From Pseudonocardia sediminis (GTDB taxonomy: Bacteria > Actinomycetota > Actinomycetes > Mycobacteriales > Pseudonocardiaceae): 64,000 bases of DNA. Of the stretch, positions 52,766 through 60,711 are shown in pieces. Each line of letters opens with the position of its first letter. The first letter of the stretch is position 1. The notes under the pieces were generated by a model that made no database searches, was not told where the DNA came from, and saw nothing but the letters and a program-made list of their open reading frames with translations. A program made the position numbers and the translations under genes. The stretch is taken from NCBI RefSeq assembly GCF_004217185.1, contig NZ_SHKL01000001.1, forward strand, positions 6,074,001 to 6,138,000, written 5' to 3'.

Positions 52766-55615
52766 TCAGGACTCCGGCGTGTCGTCGCGCCGCGGGTCCG
52801 CACCGTCGGTCCCCTTGCGGGGGTGACCGTTCTGGGGCCGATCGCTCCGGGCGCGGCCGTTCGTCGGGTGCCCGTTCGTCTGGTGCCCGTTGCGACCGGG
52901 ACCGTCCTGCGGGTCTTGAGGGCGTCCGTTCGGGCGCCGGAACCCGTTGCCGTTCGGGAGGCCGTGGCCGTTCGAGCCGTGGCCGTTCGAGCCGGCTCCG
53001 TTGCGGCCGTACGGCGCGGTCGCGCCGTACGCACCGCCGTTCCGTGACGGGAGGCCGCGGGGTGGGGTGCCGTTCCGCGTGACGCCGTTCGGCGCCGTAC
53101 CGCTCCGGGTGGCGCCGTTGGTCCCGCCGTTGCGGGTGGCGCCGTCGGTCACGCCGTTGCGGGTGGCGCCGTCGGTCCCGGCATCGCGGCGGGCCGGGGC
53201 GACGGCGGTACCGGCGCGTCCCCCTCCGGCGGACCGGACGACGGGCAACGGGCGGGTGGCGTTCTCGTCGGCGGGGCTGCCGACGGTGTTCGGACGGATG
53301 GGCAGGGGGCCGGTCGGCGGGTCGCTGATCGGGCTCCGCGGCTCCGGGGGGCCGGGCACCGGGGGCTGCTGGGTGGAGGGCTGCTGCGTCGACGGCGTCG
53401 GCGACGTGGAGGGCGGAGGGGGCGTCGTCCGGGGGGCGCGCGGCGTCCCGTTCGCCGGCGGGACGGCGGGCGTGTCGGCCCCGGCCTCGACGGGTGTGGC
53501 ACCGGATGCCTCGTCGGGCCGCGCGACGACCTCGTCGGACCGCGTGGAGGTCCCCGCCGTCCCGTCCTCGGCCGTCGGCTTCCCGGCCGTCGGCTTCCCG
53601 GCCGTCGGCTTCCCGGCCGTCGGCGAGGTCGCCTCCACCGGGCGACGGCGACGCCCGCCCATCGGCACCCGCGGCAGCGGGCCGGAGGGACGGTCGTCGA
53701 ACAGCACGGGTCCGGCGTCCGCGGCGGTGGGCGCCGGGACGTCCGTGCCGGAACCCGTACCGGCTCCGGCGGTCGTGTCCGAGGGTGTCGACGGCGAACC
53801 GGCCTCCGGTTCACGGAACGCCGACCAGGCGGACGTCGACGAGGTGACCTGCCCAGAGGCGGCCGACGCAGAGGCGGCCGACGCAGAGGTGACCGACGCA
53901 GGGCCGGCAGACGCAGGGGCGGCCGTCGTGCTGTCGCCGGTTCCGGCGGAGACCATCGGGCTGAACAGGTCGGACCCGTTCCGGTCCTCGGCGGTCGCCA
54001 CGGCCGGCGTCGCGGCTCCGGCGGCCGACAGAGCGGCGGGGGCCCAGGCGTGCTCGGGCACGTCGGCCGCGCGGTCCGTGTCGGGCGCCGTCCACGGCTC
54101 GTCCGTTCCGGCTCCCGCGGCGGGCGTCGGCTCGGCGACCTCGAGGGACCCGGGCGAGCCGGACAGCGGGACCGTGACCCGGAACCGCGCGCCGCCGAGC
54201 CTCTCGGACTCGCCCGCCGACACCGTCCCGCCGTGCGCCGCGACCAGCTCGGCGACGATCGCGAGGCCGAGACCGGACCCGCCGTCGCCGCGCGCCCGCG
54301 CCTCGTCGAGCCGCACGAAGCGCTCGAACACCCGCGTCCGGTCGGCCTCGGGGACGCCGCAACCGTCGTCGTCGACGTCGATCACGGCCAGGTCGCCGTC
54401 GGCGCGCACCGAGACCGCCACCGTCGACCCGGCGTGCCGGCGTGCGTTGTCGACCAGGTTGCGCAGCACGCGGACCAGCTGGCTGCGGTCCCCGACCACG
54501 CGCACCGGTTCCGTCGACACGGTCACCGAGACCGAGTCGTCGGCGCTCGGGCGGACCCGCTCCCCCTCGACGAGCTCGTCGAGGTCGACCTCCTCGCGGC
54601 GCGGCGCGAGGCCGCGCTCGTCGGCGCGGGCCAGGAACAGCAGGCCCTCGACGAGCTTGGTCAGCCGGCCGGTCTCCCCCCGCAGGGTCTGCACCGTCGC
54701 GAGGTCCGCGGAGTCCTTGCCCATGCCGTTGCCGAGCAGCTCCAGACCGGTCGAGACGGTGGCCAGCGGGCTGCGGAGCTCGTGGCTGGCGTCGGCGACG
54801 AAGCGCCGCTGGGTGGCCTGGGAGTCCTGCAGGCGGGAGAGCATCTGGTTCATCGTGCGGGCGAGCCGGCCGACCTCGTCCTGGGTGTGCGGCTCGGGCA
54901 CGCGACGGTCGAGGTCGCGGTCGGTCAGCCCGGCCACGCGCCGGCGCATCGCCTCGACCGGACGCAGCGCACGCCCCGCGAACAGGTAGGTGAAGAACCC
55001 GGTGATCAGCACGAGGATCGGGATCCCGACCGAGACCATCACCGACACCGTGTCGACGGCCTGGTGCACCGGCTTGAGCGGCTGCGCGGCCAGCACCGTG
55101 ATCGGGCGCCCGGTCGCCCGGACTCCCTTCCCGACGATCGTCACCTCCTCGGTGCTGCCGTCGGCGAGCCGGATCTCGGTGCTCGGGACGACCCGGGTCT
55201 CCCGCGGTGCGAGCAGCCACGGCACCATCCGCGGCTGGCTGTCCAGGGTGTCCGAGGAACCGATCACCTGGACGTCGGACTGCGGGCCGTTCGAGCCGAC
55301 GCGGCTGTCCGGGTCGTCGGAGTCGTCGCCGTAGTCGGTGAGGACCTGCACGATGTCGCCGCGCTTGCCCGTCGCGTCGATCGAGTTCTCCTTGGCGTCA
55401 CCGCTGCCGGTGAAGTTGCCCGCGATGCGCTGGCCGAGCACCTCGGCCTGGCTCACGGCCGCGGACTCGGTCGACTGGCGCAGCTGGTGGTCGAGCAGCA
55501 GCACGAGCGAGATGCCGGCGACGACCAGGACCACCGCCACCGCCACCGCGGCGGCGAGCGCGGACACCACCCGCACGCCCATCCGGGCGCGCAGCCAGTG
55601 CAGGGCACGGTTCAC
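52766..55615 (-). CDS. Sensor histidine kinase with a very long disordered C-terminal tail
   Basis: The 949-residue kinase has TM1 (VVSALAAAVAVAVVLVVAG), an extracytoplasmic sensor loop of about 150 residues, TM2 (VGIPILVLITGFFTYLFAG), HAMP, a dimerisation domain with the phospho-His in ADASHELRSPLATV near residue 273, and a catalytic domain with N-box LRNLVDNARRHA, DDGCGVP and GSGLGLAIV. It ends near residue 485; then about 460 residues of Pro/Ala/Thr/Gly/Asn tail follow, with TAGKP repeats, NGATRNG repeats and NGHGSNGHG near the end. Typical OmpR-partner kinases lack such a tail. GTG start. Confidence 0.92.
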   Translation of the reverse strand: MNRALHWLRARMGVRVVSALAAAVAVAVVLVVAGISLVLLLDHQLRQSTESAAVSQAEVLGQRIAGNFTGSGDAKENSIDATGKRGDIVQVLTDYGDDSDDPDSRVGSNGPQSDVQVIGSSDTLDSQPRMVPWLLAPRETRVVPSTEIRLADGSTEEVTIVGKGVRATGRPITVLAAQPLKPVHQAVDTVSVMVSVGIPILVLITGFFTYLFAGRALRPVEAMRRRVAGLTDRDLDRRVPEPHTQDEVGRLARTMNQMLSRLQDSQATQRRFVADASHELRSPLATVSTGLELLGNGMGKDSADLATVQTLRGETGRLTKLVEGLLFLARADERGLAPRREEVDLDELVEGERVRPSADDSVSVTVSTEPVRVVGDRSQLVRVLRNLVDNARRHAGSTVAVSVRADGDLAVIDVDDDGCGVPEADRTRVFERFVRLDEARARGDGGSGLGLAIVAELVAAHGGTVSAGESERLGGARFRVTVPLSGSPGSLEVAEPTPAAGAGTDEPWTAPDTDRAADVPEHAWAPAALSAAGAATPAVATAEDRNGSDLFSPMVSAGTGDSTTAAPASAGPASVTSASAASASAASGQVTSSTSAWSAFREPEAGSPSTPSDTTAGAGTGSGTDVPAPTAADAGPVLFDDRPSGPLPRVPMGGRRRRPVEATSPTAGKPTAGKPTAGKPTAEDGTAGTSTRSDEVVARPDEASGATPVEAGADTPAVPPANGTPRAPRTTPPPPSTSPTPSTQQPSTQQPPVPGPPEPRSPISDPPTGPLPIRPNTVGSPADENATRPLPVVRSAGGGRAGTAVAPARRDAGTDGATRNGVTDGATRNGGTNGATRSGTAPNGVTRNGTPPRGLPSRNGGAYGATAPYGRNGAGSNGHGSNGHGLPNGNGFRRPNGRPQDPQDGPGRNGHQTNGHPTNGRARSDRPQNGHPRKGTDGADPRRDDTPES
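53569..53613. repeat. Three perfect 15-bp units inside the kinase tail
   Basis: GCCGTCGGCTTCCCG occurs three times head to tail (plus a partial fourth), encoding the TAGKP units of the kinase tail on the opposite strand. Perfect DNA identity suggests recent slippage or copying. Confidence 0.8.
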
Positions 55616-55670
55616 GCCGTCGAGGGTATCCGCCGTCCGCTGAGCACCGGCTGAGGAGCACTCCGCCGTG

Positions 55671-55686
55671 GTTAGCGAACGTTAAC
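55671..55686. promoter_or_regulatory. 16-bp palindrome, operator copy severed from tetR by the IS
   Basis: GTTAGCGAACGTTAAC (GTTAGCG-AA-CGTTAAC) matches the accD1 operators. It lies 56 bp from the kinase GTG start and 9 bp before the left target duplication. Without the IS it would be 22 nt upstream of the TetR ATG. Confidence 0.75.
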
Positions 55687-55694
55687 CCCCGCGC

Positions 55695-55700
55695 GCTAGT
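55695..55700. repeat. Left 6-bp target-site duplication (GCTAGT)
   Basis: GCTAGT immediately flanks the IS on its left; an identical copy flanks the right end. Intact duplications suggest recent insertion without later rearrangement. Confidence 0.85.
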
Positions 55701-56770
55701 TGTAGTGCCCATGACCGTTGTTGACGGCGTGGCGGCTTGAAACCAGGGAGACCTCCGGGCGAGGTGTGAGTTGTCGACGCTCATACCCAGCCACCCGGAG
55801 GTCTCCGTGGCCCACCGTAATGCCCGTCTGACCGTGCACGGACGCACCGTTCTGATCGAGCGTGTCCTGTCCGGGCGCCCGGTCGCCCACGTCGCCGCCG
55901 AGCTCGGGATCTCCCGCGCCACCGGCTACAAGTGGTGGGCCCGCTACCGCGCCGAAGGCCCGACCGGACTGATCGACCGGCCCAGCCACGCCCACCACAT
56001 CCCGTCGCGGACCACCCCCGAGGCCGAAGCCCGAGTCCTGGCCCTGCGTCGCGAACGCAAACTGGGCCCGCACCGGATCGCGCCCCTGACCGGGCTACCG
56101 GCCTCGACCGTGCACGCCGTCCTGGTCCGGCACGGGCTATCGCGCCTGGCCTGGATGGACCGCCCCACCGGGCAACTCATCCGCCGCTACGAACGCGACC
56201 GCCCCGGCGAACTCGTCCACGTCGACGTCAAGAAACTCGGCCGGCTCCGCGACGGAGGCGGCTGGCGAGCCCACGGGCGCGACAGCATCGAACACCGCCG
56301 AGCCCGCTACGGAACCCGGGTCGGCTACGACTACATCCACGCCGCGATCGACGACCACACCCGCCTGGCCTACGCCGAGATCCATCCCGACGAACAAGCC
56401 ACCACCTGCGCCGCGTTCCTGCGCCGCGCCACCACCTTCTTCCACGACCACGGCATCACCCACATCGAACGGGTCATGACCGACAACGCCCTGGCCTACC
56501 GCCGCTCGAGGGCCTGGCGCGAAGCACTCGCCGAGATCGGTGCACAGGCCCGGTTCACCCGCCGCTACCGACCCCAGACCAACGGCAAAGCCGAGCGGTT
56601 CAACCGGACCCTGGCCGAGGAATGGGCCTACCAACGACCCTTCACCAGCAACGACGACCGCGCCGCGGCACTACCGACCTGGCTACACACCTACAACCAC
56701 CACCGCTGCCACACCGCCATCGGCGGCAACCCACCCATCACCCGCGTCAACAACGCTGCTGGGAGTTACA
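55701..56770 (+). mobile_element. Complete IS481-family insertion sequence (1070 bp)
   Basis: The element runs from TGTAGTGCCCATGA to CCCAGCAG-complement end ...GGGAGTTACA. The terminal inverted repeats match at 20 of 26 positions, both starting TGTA and ending in CGTTGTTGACG. It carries one transposase gene and is bounded by GCTAGT duplications (55695-55700 and 56771-56776). It sits in the promoter region of the TetR gene, in the same orientation as that gene. Confidence 0.9.
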
Positions 56771-56775
56771 GCTAG
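55807..56775 (+). CDS. IS481-family transposase
   Basis: The 322-residue transposase has an N-terminal helix-turn-helix (VAHVAAELGISRATGYKWW), a second helical region, and a DDE integrase core with Asp in ELVHVDVKKLG, Asp in VMTDNALAYR, and Glu in NGKAERFNRTLAEEWAY, followed by TYNHHRCHTAIGG. Start GTG at 55807 follows GGAGG at 5 nt; a TTG at 55771 is less likely. The last codon and the stop (AGC TAG) lie across the IS end, so the stop is supplied by the flanking target duplication. The gene is intact. Confidence 0.93.
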   Translation: MAHRNARLTVHGRTVLIERVLSGRPVAHVAAELGISRATGYKWWARYRAEGPTGLIDRPSHAHHIPSRTTPEAEARVLALRRERKLGPHRIAPLTGLPASTVHAVLVRHGLSRLAWMDRPTGQLIRRYERDRPGELVHVDVKKLGRLRDGGGWRAHGRDSIEHRRARYGTRVGYDYIHAAIDDHTRLAYAEIHPDEQATTCAAFLRRATTFFHDHGITHIERVMTDNALAYRRSRAWREALAEIGAQARFTRRYRPQTNGKAERFNRTLAEEWAYQRPFTSNDDRAAALPTWLHTYNHHRCHTAIGGNPPITRVNNAAGSYS

Positions 56776-56776
56776 T
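56771..56776. repeat. Right 6-bp target-site duplication (GCTAGT)
   Basis: This copy of GCTAGT contains the transposase stop codon TAG (56773-56775) and lies 8 bp before the TetR ATG. Confidence 0.85.
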
Positions 56777-56784
56777 CTCCCCCG

Positions 56785-57384
56785 ATGAGTGCCGCCCCGG
56801 ACGGCCCGCCGGCGCCGTCCCGGCGGGAGCAGATCCTGGCCGTGGCCGCCCGGCTGTTCGCGCGGCACGGCTTCCACGGGGTGAGCATCGCCGACCTGGG
56901 CGCCGCCGTCGGCGTCAGCGGGCCCGCGCTCTACCGGCACTTCCCCGGCAAGGAGGCCCTGCTCGCGGAGATGCTGGTCGGGATCAGCGAGCGCCTACTC
57001 GCCGGCGGCCGGGCCCGCAGCAACGGCGGCGACCCCCGATCCGAGCTCGCCGACCTGGTCGACTTCCACGTCGACTTCGCGACCCGGGAGCCGGAGCTGA
57101 TCGTGGTGCAGGACCGCGACCTGGCCAACCTGCCCGACGAGGCGCGCCGCCGGGTCCGTCACCTGCAGCGGACCTACGTCGAGATCTGGGTGGACACCCT
57201 GCGCCGGGTGCGTCCGGAGCTGTCCCCGTACGCGGCGCGGGTCGCCGCGCACGGGGTGTTCGGCCTGCTGAACTCGACGCCGTACTCAGCGTCCGCCGGT
57301 GACCCCGGCCCCGACCCGCGCGTCCCCCGCGTCGAGGTCGACGTCCTCCGCCGGATGGCCCTCGCCGCGCTCGACGCCGGCTGA
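56785..57384 (+). CDS. TetR-family regulator (possible BkaR-like repressor)
   Basis: The 199-residue protein has the TetR helix-turn-helix (REQILAVAARLFARHGFHGV, IADLGAAVGVSGPALYRHFP) and a ligand-binding C-terminal part with WVDTLRRVRPELSPYAARVAA. In mycobacteria a TetR repressor (BkaR, Rv2506) is encoded beside the accD1-accA1-fadE19 genes and controls branched-chain keto-acid genes. Here the TetR gene is 5.4 kb from accD1, and both genes share the palindrome family, which supports a similar role. An IS lies 8 bp upstream. The 3' 99 bp overlap the metal ATPase gene on the other strand. Confidence 0.88.
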   Translation: MSAAPDGPPAPSRREQILAVAARLFARHGFHGVSIADLGAAVGVSGPALYRHFPGKEALLAEMLVGISERLLAGGRARSNGGDPRSELADLVDFHVDFATREPELIVVQDRDLANLPDEARRRVRHLQRTYVEIWVDTLRRVRPELSPYAARVAAHGVFGLLNSTPYSASAGDPGPDPRVPRVEVDVLRRMALAALDAG

Positions 57385-59271
57385 GCCCGTCCCTCCGGAC
57401 CGGGCGCCACGGCGCGAGCCGATCAGCAGCCGCAGACCGTTCAGGCAGACCAGCACCGTCGACAGCTCGTGCCCGGCCACGCCGACGGCCAGCGGCAGCG
57501 TCCCGAACAGGTCCCACCCGACCAGGACGACGATCACCGCGGCGGCGAAGGCGAGGTTCGCCCGCGCCACCCGCCGGGCCCGCCGTGCCAGCTCGACCAG
57601 CGGCGCGATCGACCCGAGCGGGTCGCGCATCAGCACCCCGTCCGCGGCCTCGATGCTCAGGGCGCCCGCGCCGTCGCCGACGACCAGGCCGACGTCGGCC
57701 CCGGCGAGCAGCGGGGCGTCGTTGATGCCGTCCCCGGCCGCGAGCACCCGGCGGCCCTCGCCTTGCCGGGCCTGCACGTGGGCGACCTTGTCCGCGGGCA
57801 GCAGCCCGGAGTGCACCCGCTCCAGGCCCAGCCGGTCGCCGATCACCCGGGCGGGCTCGGCCGCGTCCCCGGTCAGGACCTCCGGCTCGCCGCCGACGAC
57901 CCGGCGCATCGCGGCGAGGGCGTCCACGGCGCCGTCGCGCGGCTCGTCGGCCAGCCCGATCACGCCGACCGGTACGCCGTCGACCTGCACCAGCACGGCG
58001 GTCCGGCCCTGCCGGTGCTGCTCGGCCACCAACGGTGACGGATCGCCGTCGGGGCGCCCGACCGTCACCGACACCGGCGCACCGGCCCGCGCCGACACCC
58101 GGGCACGGACTCCTTCCCCGGGCAGCGCGGTGAACTCATCCGCACCGGGGATCGACAGACCGCGGGCCTCCGCGTGCGCCCGGACGGCCCGTCCGAGGAC
58201 GTGCTCGGAGCCCGACTCGGCCGCGGCGGCGAGCGCCAGCACCTCGTCGGCGTCACGGTCACCGCAGGTCACGACGTCGGCGACCTGCGGACGTCCGACG
58301 GTGAGGGTGCCCGTCTTGTCCAGCACGACGGCGTCGACCTCGGCGAGAGCCTCCAGCACGGTCGCGTCCTTGACCAGGGTCCCGCGACGCCCCGCGACGG
58401 CGATCGCGGCCAGCAGCGGCGGCATCGTGGCCAGGACGATCGCGCACGGCGAGGCGACGATCATGAACGTCATGGCGCGCAGCAGCGTCTCCCGGAAGTC
58501 CGCGCCGAGCAGCAGCGGGACCGTCAGCAGCGCCAGCGCCGCGACCACCACGACCACCGAGTAGCGCTGCTCGACCCGCTCGATGAACAGCTGGCGGTGC
58601 GACTTCGTCTCGCTGGCCCGCGCCACCTGCACGGCGATGCCGGCCACGACCGAGTCGGCGCTGTCCCGGGTGAGGAGCACACGGAGCACGCCGGTGCCGT
58701 TGACGGTGCCGGCCAGCACGTCGTCGCCCGGCCCGCGGCGCACCGGCACCGGCTCGCCGGTGAGGTTCGCGGTGTCGACCTCGCTGACGCCGTCGAGGAC
58801 CCGGCCGTCACCGGGGATCCGCTCGCCGGGCCGGACCCGCACCTCGTCACCGGCGACGAGGTCGGCCGCCGGGACCTCCCGCTCCCCGTCCGGGCCGATC
58901 AGGCTCGCGGTCTCCGGCGCCAGGTCGAGCAGCGCGTCGATGCTGGATCGGGTCCGCGCCGTCATCACCGCCTCCAGCGCGCCGGAGCTCGCGAAGATGA
59001 CGATCAGCAGGCCGCCGTCGAACCACTGTCCGATCGCCGCGGCCGCGACCGCGGCCACCACCATCAGCAGGTCGACGTCGAGGGTCCGCTCGCGCAGCGC
59101 GCGCAGCCCCTCCAGCAGCGGTTCCCAGCCGCCAGCGACGTAACAGGCCAGATAGGCGGCCCCGACCAGCCAGATCGGGGCACCGAGCAGGTCGGCCGTG
59201 ACGGCCACGAGGAACGCGGCCAGGGACGCGGCGGCCCACCTGACCTCGTCGAGCTTCAGAGCGTTGCGCAC
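57286..59271 (-). CDS. P1B-type metal-transporting ATPase (SPC motif; Co/Ni/Fe-like)
   Basis: The 661-residue pump has no N-terminal metal-binding domain. Visible motifs are the A-domain TGEP, SPC in IVASPCAIVLATM, phosphorylation DKTGTLTV, TGD, and GDGINDAPLL, with HELST (GHELSTVLVCLNG) in the last TM region. SPC plus HExxT marks the P1B-4 (CoaT/CtpD/CtpJ) group, which exports Co2+, Ni2+ or Fe2+. A divergent ArsR gene lies upstream. Starts at GTG 59271. Its 3' end overlaps the TetR gene by 99 bp; the last 33 residues are charged and not conserved. Confidence 0.9.
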   Translation of the reverse strand: MRNALKLDEVRWAAASLAAFLVAVTADLLGAPIWLVGAAYLACYVAGGWEPLLEGLRALRERTLDVDLLMVVAAVAAAAIGQWFDGGLLIVIFASSGALEAVMTARTRSSIDALLDLAPETASLIGPDGEREVPAADLVAGDEVRVRPGERIPGDGRVLDGVSEVDTANLTGEPVPVRRGPGDDVLAGTVNGTGVLRVLLTRDSADSVVAGIAVQVARASETKSHRQLFIERVEQRYSVVVVVAALALLTVPLLLGADFRETLLRAMTFMIVASPCAIVLATMPPLLAAIAVAGRRGTLVKDATVLEALAEVDAVVLDKTGTLTVGRPQVADVVTCGDRDADEVLALAAAAESGSEHVLGRAVRAHAEARGLSIPGADEFTALPGEGVRARVSARAGAPVSVTVGRPDGDPSPLVAEQHRQGRTAVLVQVDGVPVGVIGLADEPRDGAVDALAAMRRVVGGEPEVLTGDAAEPARVIGDRLGLERVHSGLLPADKVAHVQARQGEGRRVLAAGDGINDAPLLAGADVGLVVGDGAGALSIEAADGVLMRDPLGSIAPLVELARRARRVARANLAFAAAVIVVLVGWDLFGTLPLAVGVAGHELSTVLVCLNGLRLLIGSRRGARSGGTGSAGVERGEGHPAEDVDLDAGDARVGAGVTGGR

Positions 59272-59286
59272 CCGTGGAACACTACC

Positions 59287-59308
59287 TGCGTACTCACGAA
59301 GATACGCA
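59287..59308. promoter_or_regulatory. Candidate ArsR operator, inverted repeat TGCGTA-N10-TACGCA
   Basis: A 6-bp perfect inverted repeat with a 10-nt spacer lies 16 bp upstream of the ATPase GTG in the divergent region with the ArsR gene. The surrounding stretch (59300-59330) is unusually AT-rich for this genome. Binding is inferred from position. Confidence 0.4.
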
Positions 59309-59365
59309 ATCAGAAGATTTTATCCGCTCATCGGTGCAGTCACGCAGGTGTGCAGGTGAGGTAGG

Positions 59366-59695
59366 GTGAGTCCCGTGCACGAGTCGATCCCCGGCTTCGA
59401 GATGCCGGACGAGGATGCGGTGCGCCGCGCCGCGGACTCCCTGCGCATGCTCGCCGACCCGACCCGGATCAAGATCCTCTGGGCGTTGCTGCAGGGCGAG
59501 TCGTCGGTCGCCTGCCTGGCCGAGCTCGTCGGCGCCGCCCCCACCGCGGTGAGCCAGCACCTGGCCAAGCTGCGCCTGGCCGGGATCGTGGAGAACCGCC
59601 GCGAGGGCACGTTCGTCTACTACACCGTCGAGGACCCGAACGTCCGCGCGCTGCTCGCGCAGGCCCTCGGGCGCGACCGCGCCGTCACCGGCTGA
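59366..59695 (+). CDS. ArsR/SmtB-family metal-responsive repressor
   Basis: A 109-residue winged-helix regulator: ADPTRIKILWALLQGE, then SVACLAELVGAAPTAVSQHLAKLRLAGIV and the wing RREGTFVYYTV. The one Cys is in VAC of the helix before the recognition helix. The usual C-terminal or N-terminal His/Asp metal ligands of NmtR or KmtR are not recognised, so the metal cannot be named. It probably represses the divergent P1B ATPase. GTG at 59366 (with GAGG upstream) or GTG at 59375 may be the start. Confidence 0.9.
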   Translation: MSPVHESIPGFEMPDEDAVRRAADSLRMLADPTRIKILWALLQGESSVACLAELVGAAPTAVSQHLAKLRLAGIVENRREGTFVYYTVEDPNVRALLAQALGRDRAVTG

Positions 59696-59801
59696 GCGGC
59701 CGCCGCGGATGCGGCGACGGCCATGGTTGAGAACTCCATGACCGGGTTACCCGTGTCGTGACACGCCGGCCGCGCGCCGGCTCCACGACCCGGAGGAGAT
59801 C

Positions 59802-60647
59802 ATGGCCCGTTTCAGCGTAGGTACCGAGAACGACGCCCTGGTGGAGCTGTACTACGAGGACAAGGGTTCCGGTTCGCCGGTCGTGCTGATCCACGGCTGG
59901 CCGCTGTCCGGCCGGTCCTGGGAGAACCAGGTCCCGGCGCTGATCGAGGCCGGGCACCGCGTCATCACCTACGACCGCCGCGGCTTCGGTGACTCGTCGC
60001 AGCCGTGGGAGGGCTACGACTACGACACGTTCGCCGACGACCTGCACGCTCTGCTCGTGCACCTCGACGTCCGCGACGCGACGCTGGTCGGCTTCTCGAT
60101 GGGCGGCGGCGAGGTCGTCCGCTACATCGCCAAGCACGGCACCGACCGGGTCGCGAAGGCCGTTCTGGCCGCGGCCGTCCCGCCGTACCTCTACAAGAGC
60201 GACGACAACCCCGACGGCGGTCTCGACGACACGACGATCGAGCAGTTCCAGGGCGGCGTGACCGGCGACCGGATCGCGTTCCTCGAGGACTTCACGAAGA
60301 ACTTCTTCGCCGCCGGCGACCGGACCGACCTGGTCAGCGAGCCGAACCGGCTCTACAACCGTTCCATCGCCGAGTTCGCCTCGCCGAAGGGCACGCTGGA
60401 CTGCATCACCGCGTTCGGCCGCACCGACTTCCGCGACGACGTCGCCAAGGTCTCCGAGGCCGGCGTCCCGACGCTGGTCATCCACGGCGACTCCGACGGC
60501 ATCGTGCCGTTCGAGGTCAGCGGCAAGCGCTCGCACGAGTCGATCAAGGGTGCACAGCTGGCCCTGATCGAGGGCGGCCCGCACGGCCTCAACGTCACGC
60601 ACGCGGCCGAGTTCAACAAGGCCCTGCTCGACTTCCTCGGGAGCTGA
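59802..60647 (+). CDS. Alpha/beta hydrolase (cofactor-free haloperoxidase-like)
   Basis: A 281-residue enzyme close in motif to cofactor-free chloroperoxidases and esterases: VVLIHGWPLSGRSWE, TYDRRGFGDSSQPWEGYDYDT, the nucleophile Ser in VGFSMGGGEVVRY near residue 103, the Asp in VIHGDSDGIVPFEV, and His in EGGPHGLNVTHA. Substrate unknown. ATG has GGAGGAGATC upstream. A hairpin separates it from the converging aldo/keto reductase. Confidence 0.93.
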   Translation: MARFSVGTENDALVELYYEDKGSGSPVVLIHGWPLSGRSWENQVPALIEAGHRVITYDRRGFGDSSQPWEGYDYDTFADDLHALLVHLDVRDATLVGFSMGGGEVVRYIAKHGTDRVAKAVLAAAVPPYLYKSDDNPDGGLDDTTIEQFQGGVTGDRIAFLEDFTKNFFAAGDRTDLVSEPNRLYNRSIAEFASPKGTLDCITAFGRTDFRDDVAKVSEAGVPTLVIHGDSDGIVPFEVSGKRSHESIKGAQLALIEGGPHGLNVTHAAEFNKALLDFLGS

Positions 60648-60665
60648 ACCCGCCTGTGACGACGA

Positions 60666-60695
60666 CGGGCCGGCCGCGATCTCGCGGCCGGCCCG
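60666..60695. terminator. Bidirectional hairpin terminator
   Basis: A 13-bp perfect stem, CGGGCCGGCCGCG (60666-60678) with 60683-60695, and a 4-nt loop lie between the converging hydrolase and aldo/keto reductase genes. Confidence 0.85.
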
Positions 60696-60711
60696 TTCCC
60701 GTCTGCAGCGA

